64,000 nucleotides of DNA from Gillisia sp. (GTDB lineage: Bacteria; Bacteroidota; Bacteroidia; Flavobacteriales; Flavobacteriaceae). The translations under genes were made by a program, and so were the position numbers. Below are positions 53,060 through 62,063 of this stretch, in pieces. The stretch covers positions 152,250 through 216,249 of the forward strand of contig JAGXIL010000007.1 in assembly GCA_024635655.1 (NCBI GenBank). The letters are read 5' to 3'. Numbering within the stretch: the stretch's first letter is position 1; each line of letters begins with the position of its first letter. The notes under the pieces are model-generated. The model was not told the DNA's origin and did not search any database. It saw only the letters and a list, made by a program, of their open reading frames with translations.

Positions 53060-53156
53060 TTAAAAGCTTAAAATTAGGTTATACAGCTTCATAAATTTTA
53101 TGGAATTGTAAAAATTAGCAACTTTAAATTGCTATTTTCCAAATATTTTTTCAAAA

Positions 53157-53352
53157 GCAGGAAAAATATAAAGTGACTTGTTCTAAATATTTGCAAATCA
53201 ATACTTTCAATTCTCTTTCGGAAACAATATTGTCATAATTTATTTGTCTTGAATTATATGACAGATCTGTATTTTCCTGAATTCTCGTTATTTCGTACTC
53301 TTTTTTAAAATAAGATTTGAAATAGCTCCTCAAATTCACTATTTTGCATAGA
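53157..53352 (-). pseudogene. Possible remnant of a small gene (weak)
   Basis: In the 375-base gap between purL and the acyl-CoA ligase the reverse strand holds an ATG frame MQNSEFEELFQILF that ends at a TAA. The overlapping frame continues KKEYEITRIQENTDLSYNS to VCKYLE-like residues (FKKEYEIT... LKVLICKYLEQVTLYFSCF, stop near 53157). Joining them needs one base change at the TTTTAAAA run near 53305. Composition looks protein-like but the family is not recognised. It may be chance. Apart from this and the terminator I see nothing in the gap. Confidence 0.25.
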
Positions 53353-53373
53353 ATATCTTATTAAACAACCCTC

Positions 53374-55149
53374 ATGACCGAAATAAAAAGACTATTTGAT
53401 TTTCCATACTTCCAATTAGAAAATCATCCGCTGGAGAAAGCCTTTGGTACAAAATATAATGGTACCTGGGAAACCATTTCTACCCAACAATATATTGATA
53501 AGGCCAATGCAATAAGCCGGGGATTATTGAGGTTGGGAATTGAACCCAATATGAAAATTGCCGTTATTTCTTCCAATAACCGTACGGAATGGAATATTTT
53601 GGATATCGGGATCCTCCAGTTAGGAGCACAAAATGTTCCTATTTATCCTACAATTTCTGAACAGGATTATGAGTATGTTTTAAATCACAGTGAATCTGTT
53701 TACTGTTTTGTTTCAGATACTGAGGTTCTTGAAAAAGTAAATTCCATTAAACACAATACAAAACTTAAAGAAGTTTACTGTTTTGATGAAATTCCGGGAT
53801 GTAAGAACTGGAAGGAAGTGCTAAAACTTGGGGAAGATAAAAGCAATCAGGATGAGGTTGAAAAATTAAAAAAGTTGGTGAAGCCGGAAGATCTCGCCAC
53901 CCTTATATATACCTCCGGTACTACGGGCCGGCCAAAAGGGGTAATGCTTTCACATAATAATATTGTGAGTAATGTTCTGGGTAGTGCTCCAAGGGTTCCT
54001 TTTCCTTTTGGGGCTTTTACTGCCCTTAGCTTTTTACCTGTGTGTCATATCTTTGAAAGAATGATCCTTTATCTTTATCAGTACCATAGTGTATCGGTTT
54101 ATTTTGCCGAGTCTATAGAAATGATAAGTGACAATTTAAAAGAAGTAAAACCCCATGTGATCACTGCTGTACCACGATTGCTTGAGAAAGTATATGATAA
54201 GATCATTGCCAAGGGATCTACTGTAGGAGGTGTAAAACAAAAGTTATTTTTCTGGGCTGTAGAACTGGGATTAAAATATGAACCTTATGGAGCCAATGGA
54301 TGGTTGTATGAAACTCAACTGAGCCTTGCCAGAAAGATCATATTCTCCAAATGGAAAGAAGGTCTTGGCGGGAATATAGAATTAATAGTTTCCGGAAGTG
54401 CTGCTTTACAACCCAGGCTGGCTAGAGTTTTTGCTGCTGCAGAAATTCCGGTCATGGAAGGTTACGGCCTTACAGAGACATCTCCTGTTATTGCAGTAAA
54501 TGATCAGCGTAATCACGGATTCAAAATTGGAACGGTTGGAAAGGTTATTGACAAAGTAGAGGTGAAAATAGCCGAAGACGGTGAAATCCTTACTAAAGGC
54601 CCTAACCTAATGCTGGGTTATTATAAAGAACCTGATAAAACCGCTGAAGCAATTGATGAAGATGGCTGGTTCCATACAGGAGATATAGGAGAATTGGATA
54701 ATGAAGGATTTCTTAAGATCACAGATCGGAAAAAGGAAATGTTCAAAACTTCGGGGGGTAAATATGTTGCGCCCCAGGTCATAGAAAACATTATGAAACA
54801 ATCCCGGTTCATTGAACAGATCATGGTGATTGGAGAAGGTGAAAAAATGCCTGCCGCTTTAATTCAGCCTAATTTTGAATTTGTTCAGGAATGGGCTAAG
54901 CGAAAAAATCTGGATATAGGATCTTCTAATGATAAGATTATACATAATGAAGATGTAATTGCTCGTTTTCAGGAAGAAATTGATTTTTACAACACCAAAT
55001 TCGGGCATTGGGAAAAGATCAAAAAGTTCGAACTTACCCCCGATGTATGGAGTATAGAAGCAGAACATTTGACCCCAACGATGAAATTGAAGCGAAGAAA
55101 TATAAAAAAGATGTACGAAAGGCTTTACGATAATATTTACGTGAAGTAA
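53374..55149 (+). CDS. Long-chain acyl-CoA synthetase (AMP-forming)
   Basis: A 591-residue ANL-superfamily enzyme that activates fatty acids to acyl-CoA through an acyl-AMP. The P-loop-like motif is LIYTSGTTGRPKGVMLSH (near residue 178). The adenylate site is EGYGLTETSPVIAVN, and the hinge has GWFHTGDIGELDNEGFLKITDRKKEMFKTSGGKYV. The C-terminal lysine is in LTPTMKLKRRNI. It fits the FadD/ACSL class with long N-terminal domain. It lies 4 kb upstream of the beta-oxidation operon on the same strand, behind its own terminator; its promoter is not recognised. Confidence 0.93.
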   Translation: MTEIKRLFDFPYFQLENHPLEKAFGTKYNGTWETISTQQYIDKANAISRGLLRLGIEPNMKIAVISSNNRTEWNILDIGILQLGAQNVPIYPTISEQDYEYVLNHSESVYCFVSDTEVLEKVNSIKHNTKLKEVYCFDEIPGCKNWKEVLKLGEDKSNQDEVEKLKKLVKPEDLATLIYTSGTTGRPKGVMLSHNNIVSNVLGSAPRVPFPFGAFTALSFLPVCHIFERMILYLYQYHSVSVYFAESIEMISDNLKEVKPHVITAVPRLLEKVYDKIIAKGSTVGGVKQKLFFWAVELGLKYEPYGANGWLYETQLSLARKIIFSKWKEGLGGNIELIVSGSAALQPRLARVFAAAEIPVMEGYGLTETSPVIAVNDQRNHGFKIGTVGKVIDKVEVKIAEDGEILTKGPNLMLGYYKEPDKTAEAIDEDGWFHTGDIGELDNEGFLKITDRKKEMFKTSGGKYVAPQVIENIMKQSRFIEQIMVIGEGEKMPAALIQPNFEFVQEWAKRKNLDIGSSNDKIIHNEDVIARFQEEIDFYNTKFGHWEKIKKFELTPDVWSIEAEHLTPTMKLKRRNIKKMYERLYDNIYVK

Positions 55150-55170
55150 AGCAGAAATAATTACATTCTC

Positions 55171-55209
55171 GAATGCCTGAAGAAATGCCTTCTTCGGGCA
55201 TTCTCTTTT
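55171..55209 (+). terminator. Terminator of the acyl-CoA synthetase gene
   Basis: A 14-base stem GAATGCCTGAAGAA/TTCTTCGGGCATTC with loop ATGCC, then TCTTTTG. The tail has few T residues. Confidence 0.75.
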
Positions 55210-55248
55210 GAAGAATTTTAGATAGTTTAATTTATTATATCACAATAT

Positions 55249-56247
55249 ATGACCACATATACCGCCGCAGAAAACAGATATGAAAAAATGCAATACCGAC
55301 GATGTGGAAAAAGCGGAATCCGGCTTCCCCTACTTTCGTTAGGTCTTTGGCATAACTTCGGAGATGTAGATGATTTTGAAAACTCCAGGAATCTTTTACG
55401 CACCGCCTTCGACAATGGCATTACTCATTTTGACCTTGCCAATAATTACGGCCCCCCGTATGGATCTGCAGAAAAAAATTTCGGAAAGATCTTCGAGCAG
55501 GATTTCAGGCAATACCGGGATGAACTAATAATTTCTACCAAAGCCGGCTGGGATATGTGGCCCGGACCTTATGGAAATTTCGGATCCCGGAAATACCTTA
55601 TTGCCAGTTTGGACCAGTCCCTGAAACGTATGGGATTGGAATATGTCGATATTTTTTATCACCACCGCCCAGATCCAGATACTCCTTTGGAGGAAACAAT
55701 GGGTGCATTGGATCATATCGTGCGACAGGGAAAAGCGCTGTACGTTGGAATCTCCCAATACTCTGCGGAAGAAACGGCTAAAGCAGCAAAAATTCTCCGG
55801 AACCAGGGAACTCCTTTTCTTATTCATCAACCGCGGTACAATATGCTGGACCGTTGGGTGGAAAATGGGCTATTGGATACATTGGAAAAAGAAGGAATTG
55901 GCAGTATTGCCTTTTCTCCTCTTGAACAGGGCATCCTTACGTCAAAATACTTAAAAGGAATACCTGCAGATTCAAGAGCTGCCATTGAAGGAGGTTATCT
56001 TGACAAATCCATAATAACCCCTTCATTAGTTCAAAAGCTTCAGGAATTACAGGAAATTGCCCTTTCCAGAGGGCAAAGCCTGGCCCAAATGGCCATAGCA
56101 TGGCTATTAAAGGATAACCGGATTACTTCTGTCCTGGTTGGAGTTAGCAAAGTTTCTCAATTGAAAGATAATTTAAATACTCTTGAAAATTTAGCGTTTT
56201 CAAACTCCGAAATCGAAAGAATTGAAGAAATATTGAAGCAGGATTAA
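55249..56247 (+). CDS. Aldo/keto reductase (YghZ-like)
   Basis: A 332-residue TIM-barrel NADPH oxidoreductase. The start YRRCGKSGIRLPLLSLGLWHNFGD and FDNGITHFDLANNYGPPYGSAE contain the catalytic aspartate and tyrosine; the lysine is in ISTKAGWDMWPGPYG and the histidine in DIFYHHRPDPDTPLEET. NADPH-binding residues lie near SVLVGVSKVSQLKDNL. The GSAE and WPGPYG features match the L-glyceraldehyde-3-phosphate reductase (YghZ/Gpr) group, which detoxifies aldehydes or acts on glyceraldehyde phosphate. The sialate esterase gene starts one base after its stop. Confidence 0.9.
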   Translation: MTTYTAAENRYEKMQYRRCGKSGIRLPLLSLGLWHNFGDVDDFENSRNLLRTAFDNGITHFDLANNYGPPYGSAEKNFGKIFEQDFRQYRDELIISTKAGWDMWPGPYGNFGSRKYLIASLDQSLKRMGLEYVDIFYHHRPDPDTPLEETMGALDHIVRQGKALYVGISQYSAEETAKAAKILRNQGTPFLIHQPRYNMLDRWVENGLLDTLEKEGIGSIAFSPLEQGILTSKYLKGIPADSRAAIEGGYLDKSIITPSLVQKLQELQEIALSRGQSLAQMAIAWLLKDNRITSVLVGVSKVSQLKDNLNTLENLAFSNSEIERIEEILKQD

Positions 56248-56248
56248 A

Positions 56249-57631
56249 ATGAAAAAAATAAAGATCCTTTTTTTAATAACATTATTTATGACTCCATTGT
56301 ATTCATTCTCAAATGTGAGCCTTCCTTCTGTCTTTTCAGACAATATGGTCTTACAGCGAAATGCCAGAGTAAAAATTTGGGGATGGGCTAAACCGGGTGA
56401 AGATGTAAATATAAAATTGTCATGGAGTGATGAAAAATTTTCAACTACAGCAGATAAAAATGCAGGTTGGGAAATAACCATAACAACTCCGGACATTAGA
56501 GGTGCTCAGGAGATCAGGATCAGCGGATATAATGAAATAACTTTAAGAAATGTACTTTTAGGAGAGGTATGGCTGGTTTCCGGGCAATCAAATATGGAGT
56601 GGAGTGCCGGTGCCGGCATTGATAATGCGGAAGAGGCTATTGCAGGAGCCAATCAACCCGACATCAGGTTTTTTCAGGTGGCGCATCGAACCGCTAATGA
56701 TCCCCAGGAAGATCTTGACGGCAGCTGGGTCTCCAGTACTCCTGAAACCATGAGAAACTTTAGCGCAGTGGCATATTTTTTCGGAAAGAAAATAAATACG
56801 GAAATAAATGTACCTGTGGGATTATTTAATTCAAGTTGGGGAGGTACTCCGGCAGAGGTATGGATGCCGGCAGCCATTTTTGAAGAAAATGAAGAGCTTG
56901 AAAAGGCAGCCTCCCTCCTGCCCGATGATCAATGGGGACCGCATCTTCCCGGAAAAATATATAACGCAATGATCGCCCCTCTTATTCCCTATAAAATTGC
57001 CGGAATTCTGTGGTACCAGGGGGAATCAAATACAGCAAATGCAGATCATTATAAGGATATTTTTTCGGCACTTATTAAAAGCTGGCGAAATAAATGGAAG
57101 GAAGAGCTTCCTTTTTTTTACGCACAAATCGCTCCTTTTGATTATGGCGAAGGATATTCCGGGGTAAAAGTAAGAGATGCTCAACGAGAAGTTTTGGAGT
57201 TGCCAAAAACAGGAATGGTCATGACCAGCGATATTGGCAATATCCACGACATTCATCCACAAAACAAACTTGATGTGGGATTAAGGTTCGCTGATCTTGC
57301 TCTTGCTGAAGTTTATGGAAAAGATGTGAAAGCACACGCTCCTCTTGTAAAGCATGCAGAGATTAATGGTAAGGAAGTAAAAGTTTATTTTGATAATGAG
57401 GAAGGTTTGAAAATTGACAAAGCAAACCCCGACACGCAGTTTGAGATTGCCGGAGAGGACGAGCTGTTTTACCCTGCAGAAGCATCCATCAAAAAAGAAG
57501 TTGTACACCTTCGTTCTGCGAAAGTAAAAGATCCTGTTTTTGTGCGATTCTCCTGGGGAAATATGTCTACCTCGAATTTATTCAACGAAGCCGGTTTACC
57601 TGCGTCTAGTTTTAACGTCCGTATTGAATAG
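56249..57631 (+). CDS. Sialate O-acetylesterase (SGNH-type)
   Basis: A 460-residue exported esterase. A signal peptide (ILFLITLFMTPLYSFS) leads to the N-terminal beta domain VSLPSVFSDNMVLQRNARVKIWGWA. The SGNH catalytic block is LVSGQSNMEWSAGAG, with the nucleophile serine near residue 114. GILWYQGESNTANADHYKDIF carries the conserved asparagine/glutamine segment, and SDIGNIHDIHPQNKLDVGLRFADLAL holds the aspartate and histidine. The family removes acetyl groups from sialic acids or other glycans in the periplasm. It is co-transcribed with the aldo/keto reductase, which may reflect glycan use, though no glycosidase is near. Confidence 0.9.
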   Translation: MKKIKILFLITLFMTPLYSFSNVSLPSVFSDNMVLQRNARVKIWGWAKPGEDVNIKLSWSDEKFSTTADKNAGWEITITTPDIRGAQEIRISGYNEITLRNVLLGEVWLVSGQSNMEWSAGAGIDNAEEAIAGANQPDIRFFQVAHRTANDPQEDLDGSWVSSTPETMRNFSAVAYFFGKKINTEINVPVGLFNSSWGGTPAEVWMPAAIFEENEELEKAASLLPDDQWGPHLPGKIYNAMIAPLIPYKIAGILWYQGESNTANADHYKDIFSALIKSWRNKWKEELPFFYAQIAPFDYGEGYSGVKVRDAQREVLELPKTGMVMTSDIGNIHDIHPQNKLDVGLRFADLALAEVYGKDVKAHAPLVKHAEINGKEVKVYFDNEEGLKIDKANPDTQFEIAGEDELFYPAEASIKKEVVHLRSAKVKDPVFVRFSWGNMSTSNLFNEAGLPASSFNVRIE

Positions 57632-57686
57632 CAGGGTTAAAAGTAATCAACGGTGATATTTAGAAGTCAGAAATTTAGATAAAGCC

Positions 57687-57727
57687 CTCTGCGACCTTTG
57701 CGCTAAACTCTGCGCCTTTGCGTGAAA
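57687..57727. repeat. Two-unit CTCTGCG/CCTTTGCG repeat
   Basis: Two tandem units, CTCTGCGACCTTTGCGCTAAA (57687-57707) and CTCTGCGCCTTTGCGTGAAA (57708-57727). Both join CTCTGCG to a CTTTGCG. I recall dispersed elements of this general form in many Gram-negative genomes; function is unknown to me. It lies in the 206-base gap between two converging genes. Confidence 0.7.
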
Positions 57728-57837
57728 CCCTTTTATCTCAATCAAGTAACTGAACAACAGATCCTCTTAAACGTTAGTGAAAATTTGCTTTTAGTTAATT
57801 CCTGTTTCTAAAAATACAAAAGAGAAAAACGCAATAC

Positions 57838-58815
57838 CTAATCTATATAAACCTCAAGCAACTCTACCTCTTCCGAAGAAATGATTACCAGTTTATTTGT
57901 AGCCGGAATTAAAAGGGTTTGCCCCTGTTCAATAATTTCTTTATTTCCGTTTGTTTCAATTTCCGCCTTTCCACTTACGCACATGTAGATCACAAAAGAA
58001 TCTAAGGTGCTGTAATCCTTTTTAATTTCTCCTTTTACAGGGAGGTAATTTGTTGTAAAATATTCACAGCGGGCGATATTAGACGACTGATTATGGTTTG
58101 TCGCATAATTAAGCTGAAAATCATCTTTCTTTTCAAAATCTATGGCATCGAGAGCCTGGGCAGTATGGAGTTCCCGGGAATTTCCCTGTTGATCTTTTCT
58201 GTCCCAGTCATAAATGCGGTAAGTGATATCTGAGGTTTGTTGAATTTCAGCTAAAAGTACCCCGGCTCCAATAGCGTGTACTTTTCCGGTGTTTATAAAA
58301 AAACTATCCCCTTTCTCAACTTTTTCGAAATTCAGAAGCTGGGTGATCTTTCCGGCTTCCAAATGTTGTATATATTCATCTTTGCTGATGGTTTTTTTAA
58401 ATCCTACGTTAATTTTAGCATCTTCATCTGCCTGCATGATGTACCACATTTCAGTCTTTCCGAAAGATTTATGGCGCTCTTTTGCCAGTTGGTCATTAGG
58501 GTGCAACTGTACAGAAAGTTCAGTTTTAGCATCTATATATTTAATAAGTAGCGGAAATTCTGCACCAAACTTCTCATACACCCGGTTACCCAGAAAAGCA
58601 CCTTTATAATTTTCCAATAGGTCATTTAAAGATCGACCTCTCAGGCTGCCATTCTCAACTACCGAAATATCATCTTTCACTCCTGAAATCTCCCAGCTTT
58701 CTCCCAGGTTTTCTTTCGCTGAATCCTTATGAAGTATCTGTTTAAGTTTGCCTCCACCCCATATTTTTTCTTTTAATATAGGTGCAAATTTGAGTGGGTA
58801 AGAAAGTGATTTCAT
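57838..58815 (-). CDS. manA: Mannose-6-phosphate isomerase, class I (zinc-type)
   Basis: A 325-residue cupin enzyme interconverting mannose-6-phosphate and fructose-6-phosphate. FAPILKEKIWGGGKLKQIL opens the family. The zinc and substrate motif is ELSVQLHPNDQLAKERHKSFGKTEMWYI (Gln, His and Glu ligands). FFINTGKVHAIGAGVLLAEIQQTSDITYRIYDWDR carries the conserved arginine and the remaining ligand. Length is normal for the short bacterial form. It is divergent from the MarR regulator and may supply mannose for the surface glycan genes at 38.7-43.9 kb, an inference only. Confidence 0.95.
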   Translation of the reverse strand: MKSLSYPLKFAPILKEKIWGGGKLKQILHKDSAKENLGESWEISGVKDDISVVENGSLRGRSLNDLLENYKGAFLGNRVYEKFGAEFPLLIKYIDAKTELSVQLHPNDQLAKERHKSFGKTEMWYIMQADEDAKINVGFKKTISKDEYIQHLEAGKITQLLNFEKVEKGDSFFINTGKVHAIGAGVLLAEIQQTSDITYRIYDWDRKDQQGNSRELHTAQALDAIDFEKKDDFQLNYATNHNQSSNIARCEYFTTNYLPVKGEIKKDYSTLDSFVIYMCVSGKAEIETNGNKEIIEQGQTLLIPATNKLVIISSEEVELLEVYID

Positions 58816-59089
58816 TTATTCTTCTATAAATTTTAATATACAGCTAATTTCGTTTGTTTATCCTATATCTGCAAGTAGTTATTCGCCTCCTGTTTCAATT
58901 TGTTGTTTAAAAATTCTCATTTCCTATTATTCATTTTGTTGCTGCTAATTAACAGGAGTATTAAATAGTGGCAAAACTTAAATTTTTAGTATAGTTAATT
59001 TCTTACCATTTCCCCTGATTATGAGTAGATTTGATATATTTTATACTTAAATTTAGGTATCTACTTGCAAAGAGAATATTTTTCTCTTT

Positions 59090-59124
59090 TTATTATGCAT
59101 GCATAATAATTTTTGCTAACTTTG
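59090..59124 (+). promoter_or_regulatory. Palindromic operator overlapping the MarR operon promoter
   Basis: TTATTATGCATGCATAATAA at 59090-59109 is a perfect 20-base palindrome. An exact TAACTTTG -7 box follows at 59117-59124, so the palindrome covers the -33 to -15 region. Repression by the MarR protein encoded directly downstream is the natural reading. The rest of the 316-base gap (58816-59089) holds an AGAGAATATTTTTCTCT inverted repeat (59071-59086) and no gene. Confidence 0.75.
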
Positions 59125-59131
59125 AAATTAT

Positions 59132-59623
59132 ATGAGTATTTTAATGAAGGAAAAAACCATTGATCACGTATTAAGGGCAACCTGGATGGCAGTTTCAAAA
59201 ATGTATAATGAAGAAGCCGGTAAGGCCGGAAGTACTATGGCTACCGGGTTTGCTCTGTTAAGCATAGATCCTGAAAAAGGCACCCCTTCTACATCTTTGG
59301 GGCCTAAAATGGGAATGGAGGCTACAAGCCTGTCCCGGATCCTGAAATCAATGGAGGAAAAGGGTTTGATCATTAGGAAAAAAAATCCAAAGGACGGTAG
59401 AAGTGTATTACTGCACCTCACAGAATTTGGGAAAGAGATGCGGGATTTTTCAAAAGGTGTGGTTTTGCGCTTTGATGAAGCAGTAAAAGAAGCTGTTCCC
59501 GAGGAAGATCTGAAAACTTTTATAGATGTGGCTCATACCATTACCGATCTTATATCAAATAAAAAGATCTATAATAATCAGGAAAATAACAGGGAACACA
59601 ACAGAAATAATTTTCAGAAATAA
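59132..59623 (+). CDS. MarR-family transcriptional regulator
   Basis: About 163 residues, or 159 from the ATG at 59144. The winged helix-turn-helix is LGPKMGMEATSLSRILKSMEEKGLIIRKKNPKDGRSVLLHLTEFG, with the DxRS wing signature reading KDGRSVLLHLT. N- and C-terminal helices form the dimer interface. It precedes the beta-oxidation genes by 34 bases and a perfect palindrome lies just upstream, so it probably represses its own operon and responds to an acyl ligand. The ATG at 59144 is attractive because the expected transcription start is near 59130, giving a short leader. Confidence 0.92.
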   Translation: MSILMKEKTIDHVLRATWMAVSKMYNEEAGKAGSTMATGFALLSIDPEKGTPSTSLGPKMGMEATSLSRILKSMEEKGLIIRKKNPKDGRSVLLHLTEFGKEMRDFSKGVVLRFDEAVKEAVPEEDLKTFIDVAHTITDLISNKKIYNNQENNREHNRNNFQK

Positions 59624-59657
59624 TCTGAATAACTATAGTAAAATTTAAATACCAACT

Positions 59658-62063
59658 ATGAAACGAAGAATTAATAAAGTTGCCGTAATTGGTTCAGGAA
59701 TAATGGGTAGTGGGATCGCCTGCCACTTCGCTAATATTGGCGTGGAGGTGCTCCTCCTTGATATTGTTCCGCGGGAACTAAATGAGCAGGAAAAGAAAAA
59801 AGGATTAAGCCTGGAAGATAAACAGGTTAGAAACCGTATAGTAAACCAGTCTTTGCAGGATGCCTTAAAATCGAAGCCCTCCCCTATTTATCACAAAGAT
59901 TTTGCTCAACGCATCAAGACCGGTAATCTCGAAGGTGATATTTCTAAAGTTTCGGAAGCAGACTGGATCATTGAAGTAGTAGTTGAAAGACTTGACATTA
60001 AGAAGCAGGTATTTGATAACCTGGAGAAACACCGAACCAAAGGTACTCTTATTACCTCAAATACTTCCGGAATTCCAATTCAGCATATGAATGAAGGCCG
60101 CAGCGAAGACTTCAAAAAACATTTCTGCGGAACCCATTTCTTTAACCCGCCAAGATATTTAAGATTATTTGAAATTATTCCCGGGCCGGATACTTCCGTA
60201 GAAGTGCTGGAATTTCTGAATGAATACGGAGAAAAATTTCTCGGAAAAACATCTGTAGTTGCTAAAGACACACCTGCCTTTATTGGAAACAGGATTGGGA
60301 TTTTTAGTATTATGAGTCTTTTCCACATGGTAAAGGAAATGGATCTAACCGTAGAAGAAGTAGACAAACTTACAGGACCGGTAATTGGTAGGCCAAAATC
60401 GGCCACCTTCCGCACAGTAGATGTTGTTGGACTAGATACCCTGGTACACGTTGCCAATGGCCTATATGAAGGTGTTCCCAATGATGAAAGGCACGATCTT
60501 TTTAAACTTCCCGATTTCATCCAGACCATGATGGACAATAAATGGCTGGGAAGCAAGACCGGACAGGGATTCTATAAAAAAGAGAAAAAAGAAGATGGCT
60601 TCAGTGAGATCAAAACCCTGGACCTGAAAACTATGGAATACAGGAGCGCTAAAAAAGCTTCTTTTGGTACTCTTGAACAAACAAAATCTATTGAAAAGGT
60701 TGAAGATCGATTCAAGGTACTTATTGACGGAAAAGATAAAGCCGGAGAATTTTACCGAAAAAACCTTTCAGCTCTATTTGCTTACGTATCCAACAGAATT
60801 CCGGAGATCACAGATGAACTTTACAAGATCGATGACGCAATGAAAGCCGGTTTTGGATGGGATCACGGACCTTTCCAGATCTGGGATGCCGTAGGAGTTG
60901 AAAAGGGAATTGAAATGATGAAAGCTGAAGGTTACGAACCTGCAGCCTGGGTAAATGAAATGGTGGAAAAAGGTACTCAAAGCTTTTACACTGTTAAAGA
61001 AGGAAATTCTTACTATTACGACATTCCGCAAAAGAAACATTTGAAAGTTCCGGGACAGGATGCTTTCATTATTTTAGACAATATAAGGGAATCTAAAGAG
61101 GTATTCAAAAACACCGGAGTTGTTGTGGAAGATTTGGGAGACGGGATCCTGAATGTGGAGTTTAGAAGCAAAATGAATTCTATAGGCGGAGATGTTTTGG
61201 ATGGCCTGAACAAAGCGCTGGATATTGCCGAAAGAGATTACCAGGGGCTCGTGGTTGCCAACAATGGAAAGAACTTCTCTGTAGGAGCGAACATCGGGAT
61301 GATATTTATGATGGCTGTAGAACAGGAATATGACGAGCTGAATATGGCTATTAAATATTTCCAGGATACAATGATGAGAATGAGGTATTCTTCCATTCCT
61401 ACTGTAGCTGGGCCTCACGCCATGACCCTTGGTGGTGGTTGTGAACTTTCGCTGCACGCCGATAAAGTGGTTGCCGCGGCTGAAACTTATATAGGACTTG
61501 TTGAATTTGGCGTTGGGGTTATACCCGGCGGTGGGGGTTCTAAAGAGATGACTTTAAGAGCTTCTGAAACCTTTGAGAAGGATGACCTTGAGTTGAACAG
61601 GTTGAGAGAGAATTTCTTAACCATAGCCATGGCCAAAGTATCTACTTCGGCATATGAAGCATTTGACACCAATATTTTACAAAAAGGAAAAGACATTGTA
61701 GTAGTAAATCCTGATCGTCAATTGGCAATAGCGAAAAAACACGCGTTGTTAATGGCAGAAAATGGATATACAATGCCTATTCAAAAAAGGAACATTAAGG
61801 TATTGGGAAAACAGGCATTGGGAACTTTTCTTGTAGGTACAGACCAAATGGTAGCCGGTAAATATATTAGCGAGCACGACCGGAAGATCGCCAACAAACT
61901 GGCTTACGTAATGGCCGGTGGAGACCTTTCTGAAGCTTCTTATGTAAGCGAGCAGTACCTCCTCGACCTGGAAAGAGAAGCCTTTTTATCTCTTACCGGG
62001 GAAAGAAAAACACTGGAGAGACTTGAGGCGATGATCAAGACCGGAAAACCTTTGAGAAATTAG
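59658..62063 (+). CDS. fadN: 3-hydroxyacyl-CoA dehydrogenase/enoyl-CoA hydratase fusion (FadN-like)
   Basis: An 801-residue bifunctional beta-oxidation enzyme. The N-terminal half is 3-hydroxyacyl-CoA dehydrogenase: VAVIGSGIMGSGIACHFAN (NAD site, residues 8-26), FCGTHFFNPPRYLRLFEIIPG, and a catalytic region GFGWDHGPFQIWDAVGVE. The C-terminal third is a crotonase: NGKNFSVGANIGMIF, AGPHAMTLGGGCELSLHADK and IGLVEFGVGVIPGGGGSKEM. This dehydrogenase-then-hydratase order is that of Bacillus FadN, opposite to E. coli FadB. It heads the fadN-(IVP)-fadA-fadE run behind MarR. The stop codon lies within the start of a 7-base periodic stretch. Confidence 0.92.
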   Translation: MKRRINKVAVIGSGIMGSGIACHFANIGVEVLLLDIVPRELNEQEKKKGLSLEDKQVRNRIVNQSLQDALKSKPSPIYHKDFAQRIKTGNLEGDISKVSEADWIIEVVVERLDIKKQVFDNLEKHRTKGTLITSNTSGIPIQHMNEGRSEDFKKHFCGTHFFNPPRYLRLFEIIPGPDTSVEVLEFLNEYGEKFLGKTSVVAKDTPAFIGNRIGIFSIMSLFHMVKEMDLTVEEVDKLTGPVIGRPKSATFRTVDVVGLDTLVHVANGLYEGVPNDERHDLFKLPDFIQTMMDNKWLGSKTGQGFYKKEKKEDGFSEIKTLDLKTMEYRSAKKASFGTLEQTKSIEKVEDRFKVLIDGKDKAGEFYRKNLSALFAYVSNRIPEITDELYKIDDAMKAGFGWDHGPFQIWDAVGVEKGIEMMKAEGYEPAAWVNEMVEKGTQSFYTVKEGNSYYYDIPQKKHLKVPGQDAFIILDNIRESKEVFKNTGVVVEDLGDGILNVEFRSKMNSIGGDVLDGLNKALDIAERDYQGLVVANNGKNFSVGANIGMIFMMAVEQEYDELNMAIKYFQDTMMRMRYSSIPTVAGPHAMTLGGGCELSLHADKVVAAAETYIGLVEFGVGVIPGGGGSKEMTLRASETFEKDDLELNRLRENFLTIAMAKVSTSAYEAFDTNILQKGKDIVVVNPDRQLAIAKKHALLMAENGYTMPIQKRNIKVLGKQALGTFLVGTDQMVAGKYISEHDRKIANKLAYVMAGGDLSEASYVSEQYLLDLEREAFLSLTGERKTLERLEAMIKTGKPLRN

